Source of the DNA: 0-14-0-80-60-11 sp049322355
GTDB lineage: Bacteria > Desulfobacterota > Desulfobaccia > Desulfobaccales > 0-14-0-80-60-11
Length of the DNA stretch: 64,000 nt
NCBI GenBank assembly: GCA_049322355.1
Contig: JBMORG010000022.1
Location: 102,665 to 166,664, forward strand
Direction: 5' to 3'
The notes beneath the pieces are model-generated. The model did no database searches. It had not been told where the DNA came from and worked only from the letters and a program-made list of their open reading frames with translations. Below are positions 42,954 through 52,674 of this stretch, one piece after another. The first letter of the stretch is position 1. Every line of letters starts with the position of its first letter. A program made the translations under genes and the position numbers.

Positions 42954-44720
42954 TCAGGTATATCTATCTGCCAACCGGAAGAGCTTGGCAGCAAGTACCC
43001 AGATGTTCATATAGAGGAAGTGAAAGAGGACCAGGATCATGATCAGAGAAACACCGGAAACCATCCAGATCAATTTTCTTTTCCGGTGTGCCCGGATAAT
43101 ATCCTCGCGGGTTTTGATACGGATAATAGATCCCAGTACCGGCAGGCCGGTAAGGCGGGTCAAGGCATCACTAGTGCTAACCGAGTGGTCCATATGTTCT
43201 GCCAAGGCCACGCTGCCAATCCCGGCGGCAAAGCTTAAAACCACACCGGCAAAGAAGATTAAGCCCCTGTTCGGAGAAACCGGCGTTTCGGGGAAACTGG
43301 CTGGATCGATAAGGGTGAACTTCTCGGCTTTTTGATGTTCTTCCATACCTTCAGCAATTCGGGCTTCCAGGATTTTGTTCATGATCTCCTGGTGCTTGGT
43401 ATGGGCATTTTCATAATCACGCATGAGGGCCATGTACTGTTGCTCAACTTTGGGGGCCTCCTCGAGACGCTGCCGATACATCTTGACTTTGTCTTGGAGC
43501 ACGACTTTCTGTTGACGCAAAGAGCTTATCTCGCTGTCGGCTGCCTTAATCTGGGCAGCAAGGCCGATATAAGTTGGATTATCCGGCGTTGAAGCAGGCT
43601 GGGGGGAAGCGCTGGCGGCCGGGGTTTTCTCCAACCCGGCGATTTGGGTTTTCAATTTCTTAACTTCTGGATGCTGGTCGGAATATTTTCCTTGTAATTG
43701 AGCCAATTCCCCTTTTAGTTGAGTTGCCATTTTTTGGCGCGTCGGGACGCTGTCCCCGGATTGCCCGGATAGTCTGGTTAATTCGGCCATTTCCCGCCGA
43801 ATCTTTTGGATATCGGGGTGGTTTTCGGAAAATCTGGAGCGGAGATCGGCCAGGGCTATTTCCAAAGCCTTTTGACGATCGGCCGGGGCCATGATCCGCT
43901 CCCCGGTGATCCCGATTATGGGAGATTCGGTTTTCACCGTGGCCAGTTGACCTTGCAGATAGATTTTGCGTTCTTCATTGCTGCGGATATAAGCTTCAAT
44001 CTGTTTGATTTCCATCTCCATACGCGCCGCTTGGTCCCGGTTGAACATTTGTTGTTCCGGAAGCAAACCTTCATACTTTTCTTTAAACATGGTGATCTTA
44101 TCGCCCAGATCTTTTATGCGCTCCTGCAAGGCCTTCAATTCTGCTTCCAAAAATTTGGTGGTGGATTGGGCCTGAGCCTCCCGGGTTTTGAGATTTTGTT
44201 CCAGATAGAGGGAGGCCAAGGTTCCTGACACCTGCTGGACTTTTGCCGGGTTTTCTCCCCGATAGGCCACGGAAAAAGCAATGGTCACAGTGGGCTGGCC
44301 GGATCGCCGTTTTCTCGGATCTCCCACCTCGGCGCTAATGGTCTCGAGTTTGATGTTATCCCGCATCAATTCAATAATCTCTTCCCGAGTGATTTTTTCC
44401 CGCAGTTTGGGATAGAGATTGAATTGCTGAATAATTTCCCACAGTTTGACTCGGGATAGAATTTGCTGAGTCAGGCTCTGGATTCGCTGATCCGCAAAGC
44501 CGGTAACCGTGGACCTGACAAATTCCTGCGGAATTTGCTGTTCCTCGATTAAAATGGTTGAGCTTGATTGAAAGGAAGGGGGCCAAAGGAACGCGATAAG
44601 AGTGGAAATAATCAGTACCGCCAGGAATGGAATGATAAAAGTCTTTTTCCGTTCTTTTAAGACGGCTAAATATTCACCGAAATCATTAGCTTCATTTAGC
44701 ATCTTACTCTGTCCTCTCAA
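42954..44720 (-). CDS. Wzz/GumC-family polysaccharide chain-length protein
   Basis: The 588-aa product has a transmembrane segment near the N-terminus (IIPFLAVLIISTLIAFLWPP region), a long periplasmic part with coiled coils (residues about 150-500), and a second membrane segment near the C-terminus (MVSGVSLIMILVLFHFLYM). A GNVR-like stretch with FPETPVSPNRGLIF precedes the second segment. It sets polymer length and forms the inner-membrane platform; its kinase partner is encoded separately behind it. The ATG choice is unambiguous in length against the family. Confidence 0.85.
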   Translation of the reverse strand: MRGQSKMLNEANDFGEYLAVLKERKKTFIIPFLAVLIISTLIAFLWPPSFQSSSTILIEEQQIPQEFVRSTVTGFADQRIQSLTQQILSRVKLWEIIQQFNLYPKLREKITREEIIELMRDNIKLETISAEVGDPRKRRSGQPTVTIAFSVAYRGENPAKVQQVSGTLASLYLEQNLKTREAQAQSTTKFLEAELKALQERIKDLGDKITMFKEKYEGLLPEQQMFNRDQAARMEMEIKQIEAYIRSNEERKIYLQGQLATVKTESPIIGITGERIMAPADRQKALEIALADLRSRFSENHPDIQKIRREMAELTRLSGQSGDSVPTRQKMATQLKGELAQLQGKYSDQHPEVKKLKTQIAGLEKTPAASASPQPASTPDNPTYIGLAAQIKAADSEISSLRQQKVVLQDKVKMYRQRLEEAPKVEQQYMALMRDYENAHTKHQEIMNKILEARIAEGMEEHQKAEKFTLIDPASFPETPVSPNRGLIFFAGVVLSFAAGIGSVALAEHMDHSVSTSDALTRLTGLPVLGSIIRIKTREDIIRAHRKRKLIWMVSGVSLIMILVLFHFLYMNIWVLAAKLFRLADRYT

Positions 44721-44766
44721 GAGCCGAGGTGTTTGTTTCTCGGACTTTTAATGCAAGAAATATTCC

Positions 44767-45786
44767 CTAGATCAATTCCGGCTGATAAATATCATGAATC
44801 CGGATTAATCCTAAACAACGCTGGCTCAGATGGTCCACCACCGGCAGTACGGAAATTTGGGAGGGACGATCTTCCATCAGCCGGGTAGCCTCCTTTAAGC
44901 TGGCTTGGGGGGATATGGTAATAGGCTGTCTGGTCATGCAATCGGCCGCCCGCAATCCCCGAATATCATCATAGGTCAGCAGAACCCGCCGCAAATCACC
45001 ATCTGTAAATATCCCCAGGAGCTGCATATCCTCATCCACCACACATGCCGCCCCCAAGGGACGCTGGGTCATGGCAATGATGACCTGCCGCAGCGGGGTT
45101 TCCGCTTTGACCCAGGCGACGGACTCATCCTGGTGCATGACATCGGCCACCTTCAACCAGAGGTTCCGTCCCAATTGGCCGGCGGGGTGGTAGAGGGCAA
45201 AATCTTTATCCGTGAACTGGCGAGCCTGCATCAAGGCCACTGCCAAAGCATCCCCCAGGGCCAAGGCCACGGTAGTGCTGCAAGTGGGCGCCAGATTAAG
45301 AGGATCAGCTTCCCTTTCCACCCTGGCATCAAGAACCACATCGGCCTGTTTAGCCATAGGGGAGTTGAGATTGCCCACCAGGGCAATTAAGGGTGAGCGG
45401 AAATGGCGCAAAATGGGGATGAGGCGAAGCAATTCTGCGGTACTGCCGCTTTTGGAAATCAAGATACTGGGATCGCCGGGAGTATAGATTCCCAAATCAC
45501 CGTGCACCGCCTCGGCGGCGTGGAGAAATACCGCGGGCGTCCCGGTACTGGCCAGGGTAGCGGCGATTTTCTGGGCAATGTGGCCGGATTTACCGATGCC
45601 GCTGACCACGACTTTGCCCTTGTGGCTCAGGAGGAGCTCCACCGCGGCAATCCAGGCATGATCCAGTCGGGTCGCCGCCGCCTTCAGGGCTTGGGCCTCG
45701 CTCTCCAAAACCCAGTGGCCGATTTCCCGCCAATCCGTTTCGGTAGAGTTTATTGGAAACTTTTTAAACATAAAAAAATAGCTCAA
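44767..45786 (-). CDS. kdsD: KpsF/GutQ-type arabinose-5-phosphate isomerase (SIS plus two CBS domains)
   Basis: The 339-aa product has an SIS sugar-isomerase domain with VVVSGIGKSGHIAQKIAATL and ILISKSGSTAELLRLIP, and AEAVHGDLGI (about residues 40-200). Two CBS domains follow (about 205-335). This is the KdsD layout, converting ribulose-5-phosphate to arabinose-5-phosphate for Kdo synthesis. In capsule operons KpsF paralogues are common, so a role in polymer sugar supply fits. A start at an internal ATG (MFKKF) is possible. It lies between the beta-barrel and chain-length genes on the same strand. Confidence 0.85.
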   Translation of the reverse strand: MSYFFMFKKFPINSTETDWREIGHWVLESEAQALKAAATRLDHAWIAAVELLLSHKGKVVVSGIGKSGHIAQKIAATLASTGTPAVFLHAAEAVHGDLGIYTPGDPSILISKSGSTAELLRLIPILRHFRSPLIALVGNLNSPMAKQADVVLDARVEREADPLNLAPTCSTTVALALGDALAVALMQARQFTDKDFALYHPAGQLGRNLWLKVADVMHQDESVAWVKAETPLRQVIIAMTQRPLGAACVVDEDMQLLGIFTDGDLRRVLLTYDDIRGLRAADCMTRQPITISPQASLKEATRLMEDRPSQISVLPVVDHLSQRCLGLIRIHDIYQPELI

Positions 45787-45845
45787 AATCGATGTGGTTT
45801 TTTAAAATACTTATAATTGATTGGTATTAATTAAAAGTAAATTTC

Positions 45846-47054
45846 TTATTTTTGATAATGAATGGGATACTTGTAAGAAAACTGGATATAGGCAACATGA
45901 TTATGTGCAGAGCCACCGGTATCGGTCAGGCTGGAAGAGGTCCCATAATTATACCCGGCTGAGGTGGAAAATTTTTCGGTGATTTGATAAGTAAGCCCAG
46001 GGCTGACATTATAGTAATTATATTCGCTGGCGAGGATCTGGCTCGACTGATTGCTCAGGGAAAAACTTCCGCTCACAAAGCCGCTCAATCTCTCGGTAAA
46101 ATCATAATTTAGCGTAGCGAACACCCGGCTTACCTGATAAATGGCCCCATAGGCCGAAGGGGTTTGGTCGATGCTGGCCCCACCGGTCAGGCTCAGATTG
46201 GTCCAACGGTAACTGGCAGAAGCACCCACATACGGGGTCACGCCGTTGCTGTTCAGTCTTTGGGTCTTAATTCGAACAAAGTACGGAAATTGGGAAAAAT
46301 CCAGCACCTGGGTATTAAAGCTGTAAAAGTTGATATTTGCTCCCGACAGGACATTCACATCAAAGCGTTCGGAAAACTTATGAAGGAGGCCCACATAAAT
46401 TCCAATGGATTTGTAATTATTGCCGCCGCCATAAAGAGTTTCCCGAACGATATTGTTGCTGATAAGGGTGGTTTTCTCATTTTTCAGCAGATAAGCGAAT
46501 TTCAGGCCCGCTTGATGGTCGGTATAATTGGTATATTGGGGGGCCTGGTAGAGCACCCGGTTAAAGCTATAGCTGCCGGTGGCTGATAAGCGTTCCGTCA
46601 AATTGTAGGTAACTCCCGGCCCCACATAGAAAGATTGACGTTGAGTGCGGCCAATTACCAGTCCGGAAGTCAGCAATTCCTGGATCAAGGTGGTATCGTT
46701 GATATAAGAGGAGTTCAACGATAAACCAATCTTGGGGGTGGCTTGATAGCGGCCGTTGATTTCATAATTCTGGTCGATGTGATCCAGGTTGTCATGCGTT
46801 ATGTAATGCATGCCTAAAAGACCCAAGCGTCCCTGTAACTGGGTAATTTCCGTAGTGTAGTTGAAATCCGCCTCTGGCTTTAAGGATAAAATATAGTCGC
46901 TGATGGGATTGCTAGGGGCATAATACAAGTTGCTGTTAAACTCCGAGCGCTGAGTAATGGTAGGTATGAATGACCAATCAGCCGCTCTAACCATGTTAAC
47001 GCTCCCCAAGCCCATGATTATGGCCAGTACCATCCCCCAAACTTTGGTCCCCAT
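45846..47054 (-). CDS. Outer-membrane beta-barrel protein of the exopolysaccharide operon
   Basis: The 402-aa product begins with a signal peptide ending near MVRAADW and then consists of alternating amphipathic strands rich in Tyr, Asn and Thr, e.g. ATGSYSFNRVLYQ and GVSYR-like repeats, to a terminal aromatic residue region (IQFSYKYPIHYQK). The pattern is that of a large outer-membrane barrel. Proteins of this kind are found in PEP-CTERM/XrtA exopolysaccharide loci next to the OPX lipoprotein, and are thought to help export or anchor the polymer. No enzymatic motif is visible. It is second in the minus-strand operon, 23 bases behind the OPX gene. Confidence 0.75.
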   Translation of the reverse strand: MGTKVWGMVLAIIMGLGSVNMVRAADWSFIPTITQRSEFNSNLYYAPSNPISDYILSLKPEADFNYTTEITQLQGRLGLLGMHYITHDNLDHIDQNYEINGRYQATPKIGLSLNSSYINDTTLIQELLTSGLVIGRTQRQSFYVGPGVTYNLTERLSATGSYSFNRVLYQAPQYTNYTDHQAGLKFAYLLKNEKTTLISNNIVRETLYGGGNNYKSIGIYVGLLHKFSERFDVNVLSGANINFYSFNTQVLDFSQFPYFVRIKTQRLNSNGVTPYVGASASYRWTNLSLTGGASIDQTPSAYGAIYQVSRVFATLNYDFTERLSGFVSGSFSLSNQSSQILASEYNYYNVSPGLTYQITEKFSTSAGYNYGTSSSLTDTGGSAHNHVAYIQFSYKYPIHYQK

Positions 47055-47077
47055 ATCCCCCCTGTTCTCCCTTTCCG

Positions 47078-47698
47078 CTAGGGGACTACCACCACATCCC
47101 CCGGCAAGAGCGTGCGATTCTGCTCCAACATTAGCCCCCGCGCCACGTCTTTATAATTGAAGGGATAAACTTCTTCCTTGCCGCCCACGCTTCGCAGTAC
47201 CATGATCGACCCGGGAGAGGCGAAAGGTGTCAGACCGCCAGCCATGGAAATGGCCTGCATGACGTTGACAGGTTTGCCTATCATGAAATCTCCCGGCTTG
47301 TTGACCTTTCCGGTTACATAGATTTTATAATTTTGGGCTTTGAGAAGAATGACGGTCACATGCGCATCCGTCACAAACTTTTCCAGGCGTTTTAAGATAT
47401 CTTCCTGGAGCTGCTTGACGGTCCGCCCGGAGGCCTGGACCTCCCCGATCAAGGGGTAGGTAATTTTGCCGTCCGGACGTACAACCAATTGCTTGGTCAG
47501 GTCGGGTTCTTTCCAAACGGAGATTTCAATGGCATCTTCCGGACCCAAAAGATAGGTACTCTGATCCGGTGTGGCCACCGCGGCGGCAGCGGCCTGGGCG
47601 TCGGTAAGGTGGCCTGCCGGCGGGACGCAGCCACACGTAACCATTAAATTGAGTCCCAACGCCACCACACCCATAAACCCTAGCCAACTTGGCTGCAT
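47078..47698 (-). CDS. Polysaccharide export outer-membrane lipoprotein (OPX/Wza type)
   Basis: From the ATG at 47698 the product is 206 aa; the longer frame from 47776 adds an unusual 26-residue extension without signal features, so I prefer the inner start, which gives a hydrophobic leader ending in a lipobox at Cys24 (VTCGC). The Poly_export motif YLLGPEDAIEISVWKEPDL and GKITYPLIGEVQASGRTV then a SLBB domain (KIYVTGKVNKPGDF, GGLTPFASPG) follow. It forms the outer-membrane channel for the exopolysaccharide. It is the first gene of the operon on the minus strand. Confidence 0.85.
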   Translation of the reverse strand: MQPSWLGFMGVVALGLNLMVTCGCVPPAGHLTDAQAAAAAVATPDQSTYLLGPEDAIEISVWKEPDLTKQLVVRPDGKITYPLIGEVQASGRTVKQLQEDILKRLEKFVTDAHVTVILLKAQNYKIYVTGKVNKPGDFMIGKPVNVMQAISMAGGLTPFASPGSIMVLRSVGGKEEVYPFNYKDVARGLMLEQNRTLLPGDVVVVP

Positions 47699-47776
47699 AG
47701 AAAGCCTTACCAATTTTGCTCCGAGCACTTTAGGCCTCCCCTTTGCCCCAGCATCGAGGCTATTATAGATGATCAC

Positions 47777-48250
47777 AAGAAACTCTCAAATCCTTTTTTA
47801 AAAATTTGTTTCAGAGTGAAGATTAATATTCTTCCGGTTTTCCGACTTAGGCATCACGGCACCTTATGCGGAGCACCCGGCCCGCATTCCCTCAGGTTAT
47901 CCTCAGGGATGCAATTTGAGGGCCAACTATGTAACCAATTAAATCTATTAAATTAATTTGGACGGACCAAGAACCCCCCCCAGGGGGATGTATCAAAAAT
48001 TAAACACTTGTCCGAACAATTAATCATTGTAGTTCTCTCGTGAAACATTTTGCCCGAAAGTCCCGCAGGACCAACCTAAATTAGTTTCAAATTTTTTGGA
48101 ACCGAGGAAAGGACACTGGTTTTGGACAAAGAAAGGTTTGGGTTTGGGGTCAGAAACCCTCCAGGCCCAGCCGGCGGGATCGCGACCGGGCCCCTAAACT
48201 TACGGCTGCGAAATCATGGGAGCCCGTTCCCTTCTCGCAGTTTTGGTTAA
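47777..48250. other. Non-coding region upstream of the exopolysaccharide operon
   Basis: About 470 bases carry no convincing ORF. The sequence is mixed: AT-rich at 47930-48050 and GC-rich at 48130-48240. It must hold the promoter and any regulatory region of the minus-strand operon. I could not recognise a sigma-54 or riboswitch pattern. Confidence 0.4.
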
Positions 48251-48535
48251 CTACCGGGAAGGCCGAGGGGTAGCAATCCGGTCCAGGTTACCCTCCATAT
48301 CGGTAATTATCACGCGCCCTGAAGGCAGGCGCCAAACCCGCACATCCCCCTCACTCTGGACGAATTCGGGCGGCACGGGATAGACCTCCGGCAGATTAGC
48401 CTGGACTTCCAGCAGAGGGCTGCCTAATTCCCGTTCTCTACCCGCGGGGCACTCCTGGAAGGTTACCCCCTCTTGCGTCAGCACCTCTTCGAGTTCCTTG
48501 CGTTCTGAACCGGCTTTGGTGACATAGATAACCAT
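48251..48535 (-). CDS. Small unknown protein (94 aa)
   Basis: The ATG at 48535 follows an excellent ribosome site (AGGAGGAAGAGAG), and the codon usage is GC-rich like the backbone, so translation is likely. The product is soluble, with VIYVTKAGSERKELEEVL at its start and PSGRVIITDMEGNLDRIATP at its end. I recognise no family. It lies alone, between the exopolysaccharide operon and the exporter pair, all on the minus strand. Confidence 0.55.
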   Translation of the reverse strand: MVIYVTKAGSERKELEEVLTQEGVTFQECPAGRERELGSPLLEVQANLPEVYPVPPEFVQSEGDVRVWRLPSGRVIITDMEGNLDRIATPRPSR

Positions 48536-48846
48536 CTCTCTTCCTCCTGCAAGTCAATAGCCCGGCAGACCAGCCGTCTTTATCTGCGGATGGGGGCACC
48601 CAAAAGCTTTGGAGCTTTCCTTGACGACTGGACCGGGATCTAATTTGAAAGTTAAGAAATGACTAAGCAATGTCAATGACAGCAACGGCAAAATTCAATT
48701 GAATGTAAAGATAAACCTAAAGATGTTTATAAATAGTATGGAGGTGCAGCTTTTATAGGTAGGCACTGGGAGGCGGCGCAGCCCCCGGATGGAAAAACAT
48801 CCGGGGGCTGCTGTCCTACAATGGCACAGGAACTTTTTTCAACCGG
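48536..48846. other. Non-coding, GC-rich then AT-rich
   Basis: No ORF of merit. The stretch 48560-48640 is rich in short palindromes (AAAGCT/AGCTTT) and could be leader RNA of the small ORF on the minus strand. The hairpin at 48778-48811 is listed separately. Confidence 0.4.
48778..48811. terminator. 14-bp perfect hairpin behind the exporter operon
   Basis: GCAGCCCCCGGATG pairs perfectly with CATCCGGGGGCTGC around GAAAAA. It lies 36 bases downstream of the last gene (stop at 48847, minus strand). There is no T-run on the minus strand, so it is a strong structure with uncertain termination efficiency. Confidence 0.6.
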
Positions 48847-49443
48847 CTATTGAATGGCCCGGCGCTGTTCCGTCATTTTTTGCAGGAGAAAATCAAAAGA
48901 CTTGGTGCGAATGACCTGACCAAACTGGGTCTGATAATTGTGCAGGATACTGACCCCGTCCACAATGACGTCGTAAAGTATCCATCCCTGGGGAGCCGTG
49001 TGCATCAAATAAGTGACCGGAATATTTTCATTGGTGCGCACGATGGTGGTGTCCACCCGGGCCCGGTCGCCTTCCCGGCGTTCGGCGCCGTATTGGATAT
49101 TTTCTTTTTTCAAGAAGTTGAGGACCAGGCGGGTGTAAGAATCCTGGAACAGGTAGCTGAAAGTGCGGGTGAATTCCTGTCGTTGGCCGCCTGAAAGATT
49201 TCCATAGGCTGAGCCCAAGGATTCTTTGGCCATCATGGAGAAATCGAAGTTGCGTTCAATGATGCCATGAATGGCGGTAGCCCGGGCCTGGTTGGACAGG
49301 GAAGGGTCATTTTGGAGGCCCATCACCTTATCCAGGATGCCCCGGACATAGGCGGTAGGACTTTCCGCCCAAGCAGGAACCGCACAAACCCAGAAAACAG
49401 CCAAAATAAGGCAGATACTAATGATCCAACGCGGTTTTTTCAT
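48847..49443 (-). CDS. hpnM: MlaC/Ttg2D-like periplasmic lipid-binding protein (HpnM type)
   Basis: The 198-aa product has a signal peptide ending in AVPAWAESP and the MlaC pattern: NFDFSMMAKESLGSAYGNLS, QEFTRTFSYLFQDSYTRLVL and GWILYDVIVDGVSILHNY. MlaC proteins carry lipids across the periplasm. The start overlaps the end of the RND exporter by 26 bases (49418-49443), an hpnN-hpnM pair seen in hopanoid-producing bacteria. No hopanoid synthesis gene is in the window, so the cargo could be another lipid. Confidence 0.85.
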   Translation of the reverse strand: MKKPRWIISICLILAVFWVCAVPAWAESPTAYVRGILDKVMGLQNDPSLSNQARATAIHGIIERNFDFSMMAKESLGSAYGNLSGGQRQEFTRTFSYLFQDSYTRLVLNFLKKENIQYGAERREGDRARVDTTIVRTNENIPVTYLMHTAPQGWILYDVIVDGVSILHNYQTQFGQVIRTKSFDFLLQKMTEQRRAIQ

Positions 49444-52225
49444 CGGTTTTTTCCCTTATCAGGTTATGCGACCACCGTGCCCGGACCGGGTAGGGCTTAG
49501 CCGCAATCTTACGACTGTAGCCTCTTTCCACCAGGCGGAGAAAGGCCGGCAAAATGCTCAATGAGGCCAAGAGAACACTGAGGCTTCCCACAGTGGCCAA
49601 CAGGCCCAAGCTAAAGGTGCCCTGATGCCCCGAAACCATAAGACTCCCGAACCCCAAGGTGGTGGTCAAAGCCGCCAGGGCCACCCCCTTGGCAGTACTG
49701 GCCGGCAGGGTAATGGCCCGGGCCGATTCTTCCTGACGCCAGCGGGCCAGAATAATGATCCCGAATTCAATGCCCTCACCGAGGACCAACGGCACGAAGA
49801 GAACGTTGGCCTGATTGAATGGCAGGTTAAGCAGCCACATCAAGTTAACGGTAAGACCGGTCCCCACCACCAGGGGAATCAGCGCCAGCATGGCCATTTT
49901 AACGCTGCGGAAGAGGAGCACCAACATGACGGTGATGGCCAACAAGGCCATGCCCGCGGCCCAGAGAATGGAATTGCGGAACCCCAGGGTAAAGGTATAG
50001 AGGAGCACCGGGTCACCCGCGGCATTGGGGTCAACACTCCAAAGACTCTTGACAAACCGTTTCAAGGGCCCAAAATTCCAGGTATCTTCAGAAGGAAAGA
50101 CCCGAATGAGGTACATGCCATCGGGGCTGACAAAGCGTTGCCGCACCGGGGAAGGCAAGTCGGCGATAGTGGGGGGCGAGGCAGTCAACCCCGATTTCAC
50201 GTAGCCCCGGAACAGGTTCCAGGTATCCCTCAGATCCGAGAAAAAATACTTGCCATATTCCTCCAAGTGACCGTTCACTTGAGGATCGTTTGCCGTTAGC
50301 TTTGGCACGATTTGGTTGATGAGCCGATGGGTCTCCTCAATCTGCTCTTTGTTGGCCACCTTTTCTTTTTCGAGATTTTTGGCGGCTTCATGCATTTTAA
50401 AATTGATGCGACTCAAAATCGCGGCCAAATCCTGGGGGTCAGAAGGCCCCGCAGGGGCCGCCGGAAACTGAATTCCCTGGACTACCGGCAGCATCTCCCT
50501 AAGGATTTTTCGTTTTTCCGCAACGTGCTGGGGCAGAAAGGAGAGTACCGACTCCACGTGGGAGACAGTGGGTAACTTCTTCAGGGCCTCGGTTCTGGCC
50601 GCGAGCTCGGATAGGGAGGCGGTGGCCACGGCCCCATAAGAAGTGGAATACTTGGAATTCTCAATGAGCTTGTACTCCCACACCACGGATTCGGTGGAAG
50701 GATTTTGCAGATGCAAGGGATTAAGATCGAAGGGCACATAGCGCAGGCTTAAGCCCCCCAGGGCTGTGATCAGCACTCCCAGAGCCACCAAGAGGCCGGG
50801 GCGCCGCCAATGCAGGTGCATAAACGGAGTGGGGCGCGGTGGACAATCCTCGGCGATTTCGCCTGGGGTGCATCTTTCCGTAATGATCACCAGGGCCGGT
50901 AACAAGATCAGGGTGGCCATGAGCATCACCAGGATGCCCATGGCGAGGATCAGCCCTAATTCCGCCAGACCTTTGAAACCAACGAAAGCCAGGGGCACAA
51001 AGGAAACTACGGCAGCCAAGCCGGCATACACTATCCCCGGCGCGGAGAGTTTAAATGTGGAGGCCAACACTCCGGTGCTACAATGGCCCGCGGCGCCCTC
51101 CTCTTCTTCCAGGCGGCAAAACCAGTGGATACCGTAGTCAATGGTGAGCCCCAACATCAGGGGCGCAAAGATCAGGGACAGGAGATTCAAGTGGCCCACC
51201 ACCAGGGTCACCAAGCCAAAAGTCCAACACAAACCCAGGACGAGAACGAACCCTTCCACCAGGGTGCGCCTCAAGCTCCGGAAAAACAGGATCAGCAGAC
51301 CCATCTGGCCTAGTAGGGACAGCCAGGTGGCCAGGGTGATATCTTTCATGGAGCTGGCCATTTCGTCGGCTTCCAGGGCGTCGGGTCCAGTCACCCCCGC
51401 CTGGAGGCCGGGATACCTGGTCTGAACCTCATGGACCACCTTTCGCAGGAGTGCCAGATCCAGACTGCGGGAGGCGTAGCTGTCGCCTTTCGGAGTCACC
51501 AGAAACAAAAGGAACTTGTCATTCTCGGTTAAAAAATACCCTGCTTGGTCTAAGGCGGCAAATTCCTTGGGAAGAAAGCCGCTGAACAGCGAGGCCCCAG
51601 GCTTCTTATTCTCCAGAACCTCAGAGAGGCCCCGGAGAGACTCGTTCAGCAGGGTCACATCCGGCAGCTCTTTCTTCTCTTCCTCGCCTAAAAACCCGGT
51701 GAAGACCTCGCCGATCATAGTCTGGGCCATCTGGTCATTCACCGATTGGTAGAAGGTGAGCAGACGCGGGTTGGCGGCCAGTTTCGCCAGCAGAGTCTGC
51801 TGTCCCAGGAGACTGTCTTTGATCTTGTTGAGATCTTTGACGTCCGGATAAAGCAGGGCCGAACGTTTAAAGCTTTCAGGGTTGATGTGATAGAAGATTT
51901 CCGGAAAGTGGTCCGGATAACGCCGCAACTCAGTGGCCAGATCTTCGGCAAACTTGATGGCTCGGCTGGGGTGGCCATTTTCCACCACCACCACCATGCC
52001 GTCCCGGCCGCCAAAGGCCTTATCCATCTTTTCGCTCTGTTGGATGAGTCTTTGATTACTGGCCACCAGGTCGTTGCGACTGGTGCGAATCTTGAGGTGA
52101 GCGAAAGTATAATATACCGAAGCTGCGGCCAAGAGCACAGCCACCACCAGGATAGGCCAGGCGCAAAGTCTAAAGCCCTGCATTAAAGAGGTGCAGGAGG
52201 ATTTCAACTTTTGGTGAAGTGGCAA
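49418..52225 (-). CDS. hpnN: MMPL/RND-family lipid exporter (HpnN type)
   Basis: The 935-aa product has two repeats, each with a first membrane helix, a large periplasmic domain and a five-helix bundle, e.g. FRSLRRTLVEGFVLVLGLCW and VLILFRSVKMAMLALIPLVV-type segments. The motif pattern GLTIDYGIH in the first repeat and GEGIEFGIIIL in the second carries the acidic residue of the proton path. Length and repeat structure match HpnN-like RND exporters; its product exports hopanoids or related lipids to the outer membrane. The downstream MlaC-like gene overlaps by 26 bases. It is the first gene of the pair on the minus strand. Confidence 0.85.
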   Translation of the reverse strand: MPLHQKLKSSCTSLMQGFRLCAWPILVVAVLLAAASVYYTFAHLKIRTSRNDLVASNQRLIQQSEKMDKAFGGRDGMVVVVENGHPSRAIKFAEDLATELRRYPDHFPEIFYHINPESFKRSALLYPDVKDLNKIKDSLLGQQTLLAKLAANPRLLTFYQSVNDQMAQTMIGEVFTGFLGEEEKKELPDVTLLNESLRGLSEVLENKKPGASLFSGFLPKEFAALDQAGYFLTENDKFLLFLVTPKGDSYASRSLDLALLRKVVHEVQTRYPGLQAGVTGPDALEADEMASSMKDITLATWLSLLGQMGLLILFFRSLRRTLVEGFVLVLGLCWTFGLVTLVVGHLNLLSLIFAPLMLGLTIDYGIHWFCRLEEEEGAAGHCSTGVLASTFKLSAPGIVYAGLAAVVSFVPLAFVGFKGLAELGLILAMGILVMLMATLILLPALVIITERCTPGEIAEDCPPRPTPFMHLHWRRPGLLVALGVLITALGGLSLRYVPFDLNPLHLQNPSTESVVWEYKLIENSKYSTSYGAVATASLSELAARTEALKKLPTVSHVESVLSFLPQHVAEKRKILREMLPVVQGIQFPAAPAGPSDPQDLAAILSRINFKMHEAAKNLEKEKVANKEQIEETHRLINQIVPKLTANDPQVNGHLEEYGKYFFSDLRDTWNLFRGYVKSGLTASPPTIADLPSPVRQRFVSPDGMYLIRVFPSEDTWNFGPLKRFVKSLWSVDPNAAGDPVLLYTFTLGFRNSILWAAGMALLAITVMLVLLFRSVKMAMLALIPLVVGTGLTVNLMWLLNLPFNQANVLFVPLVLGEGIEFGIIILARWRQEESARAITLPASTAKGVALAALTTTLGFGSLMVSGHQGTFSLGLLATVGSLSVLLASLSILPAFLRLVERGYSRKIAAKPYPVRARWSHNLIREKTDEKTALDH

Positions 52226-52674
52226 GGTTTTCCTCTAAGATTTAGCTAAAAATATTGGAGGATCAGGGTGATGAAGCAAAGATTGCGGCGGTGTGTAATT
52301 ATATCACCCGGGCTCGGCAAGGCCTCCCTCCCCCCAAGGAAGCTCGCCGGATCGGGCTTCACCCAAAATCTTTCGATATTCTAATATTTTCAGCTTACCA
52401 ACGTATTAAGTCAAGTAAATTTTTGCCTTTATCCAGGCTTATCGGACGGGCGTTAACAAACCCACATATATTAAGAGTTGTGTTGCCCTGGAGGTGTTAA
52501 GAGCGGTTAACGAACAAACTGTTGAGAGGCGGGATGATTTATGGCAATTCAGGAGAGGCTCGCGGTGAGATAAATTGACTGAATGATTAGATTAAACCTT
52601 AGGTGTCAGGGCAATAGGTAAAAAATTCTTGATTTTTCTTAATTCTCGGCTATTTTTTAAACAGAATTAGGGAA
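52226..52674. other. Divergent intergenic region
   Basis: About 450 bases between the start of the exporter on the minus strand and the ModE-like gene on the plus strand. The only frame of some length (52255-52500) has no domain or codon bias. Promoters for both directions must lie here; AT-rich parts at 52370-52400 and 52600-52660. Confidence 0.5.

Noticed and set aside
49625..50299. 224-codon ORF opposite the RND exporter
   Set aside because: Antisense shadow; rich in Gln/His/Gly with no domain.
52255..52500. 81-codon ORF in the intergenic region before the ModE-like gene
   Set aside because: No domain, no ribosome site, and codon use unlike the flanking genes.
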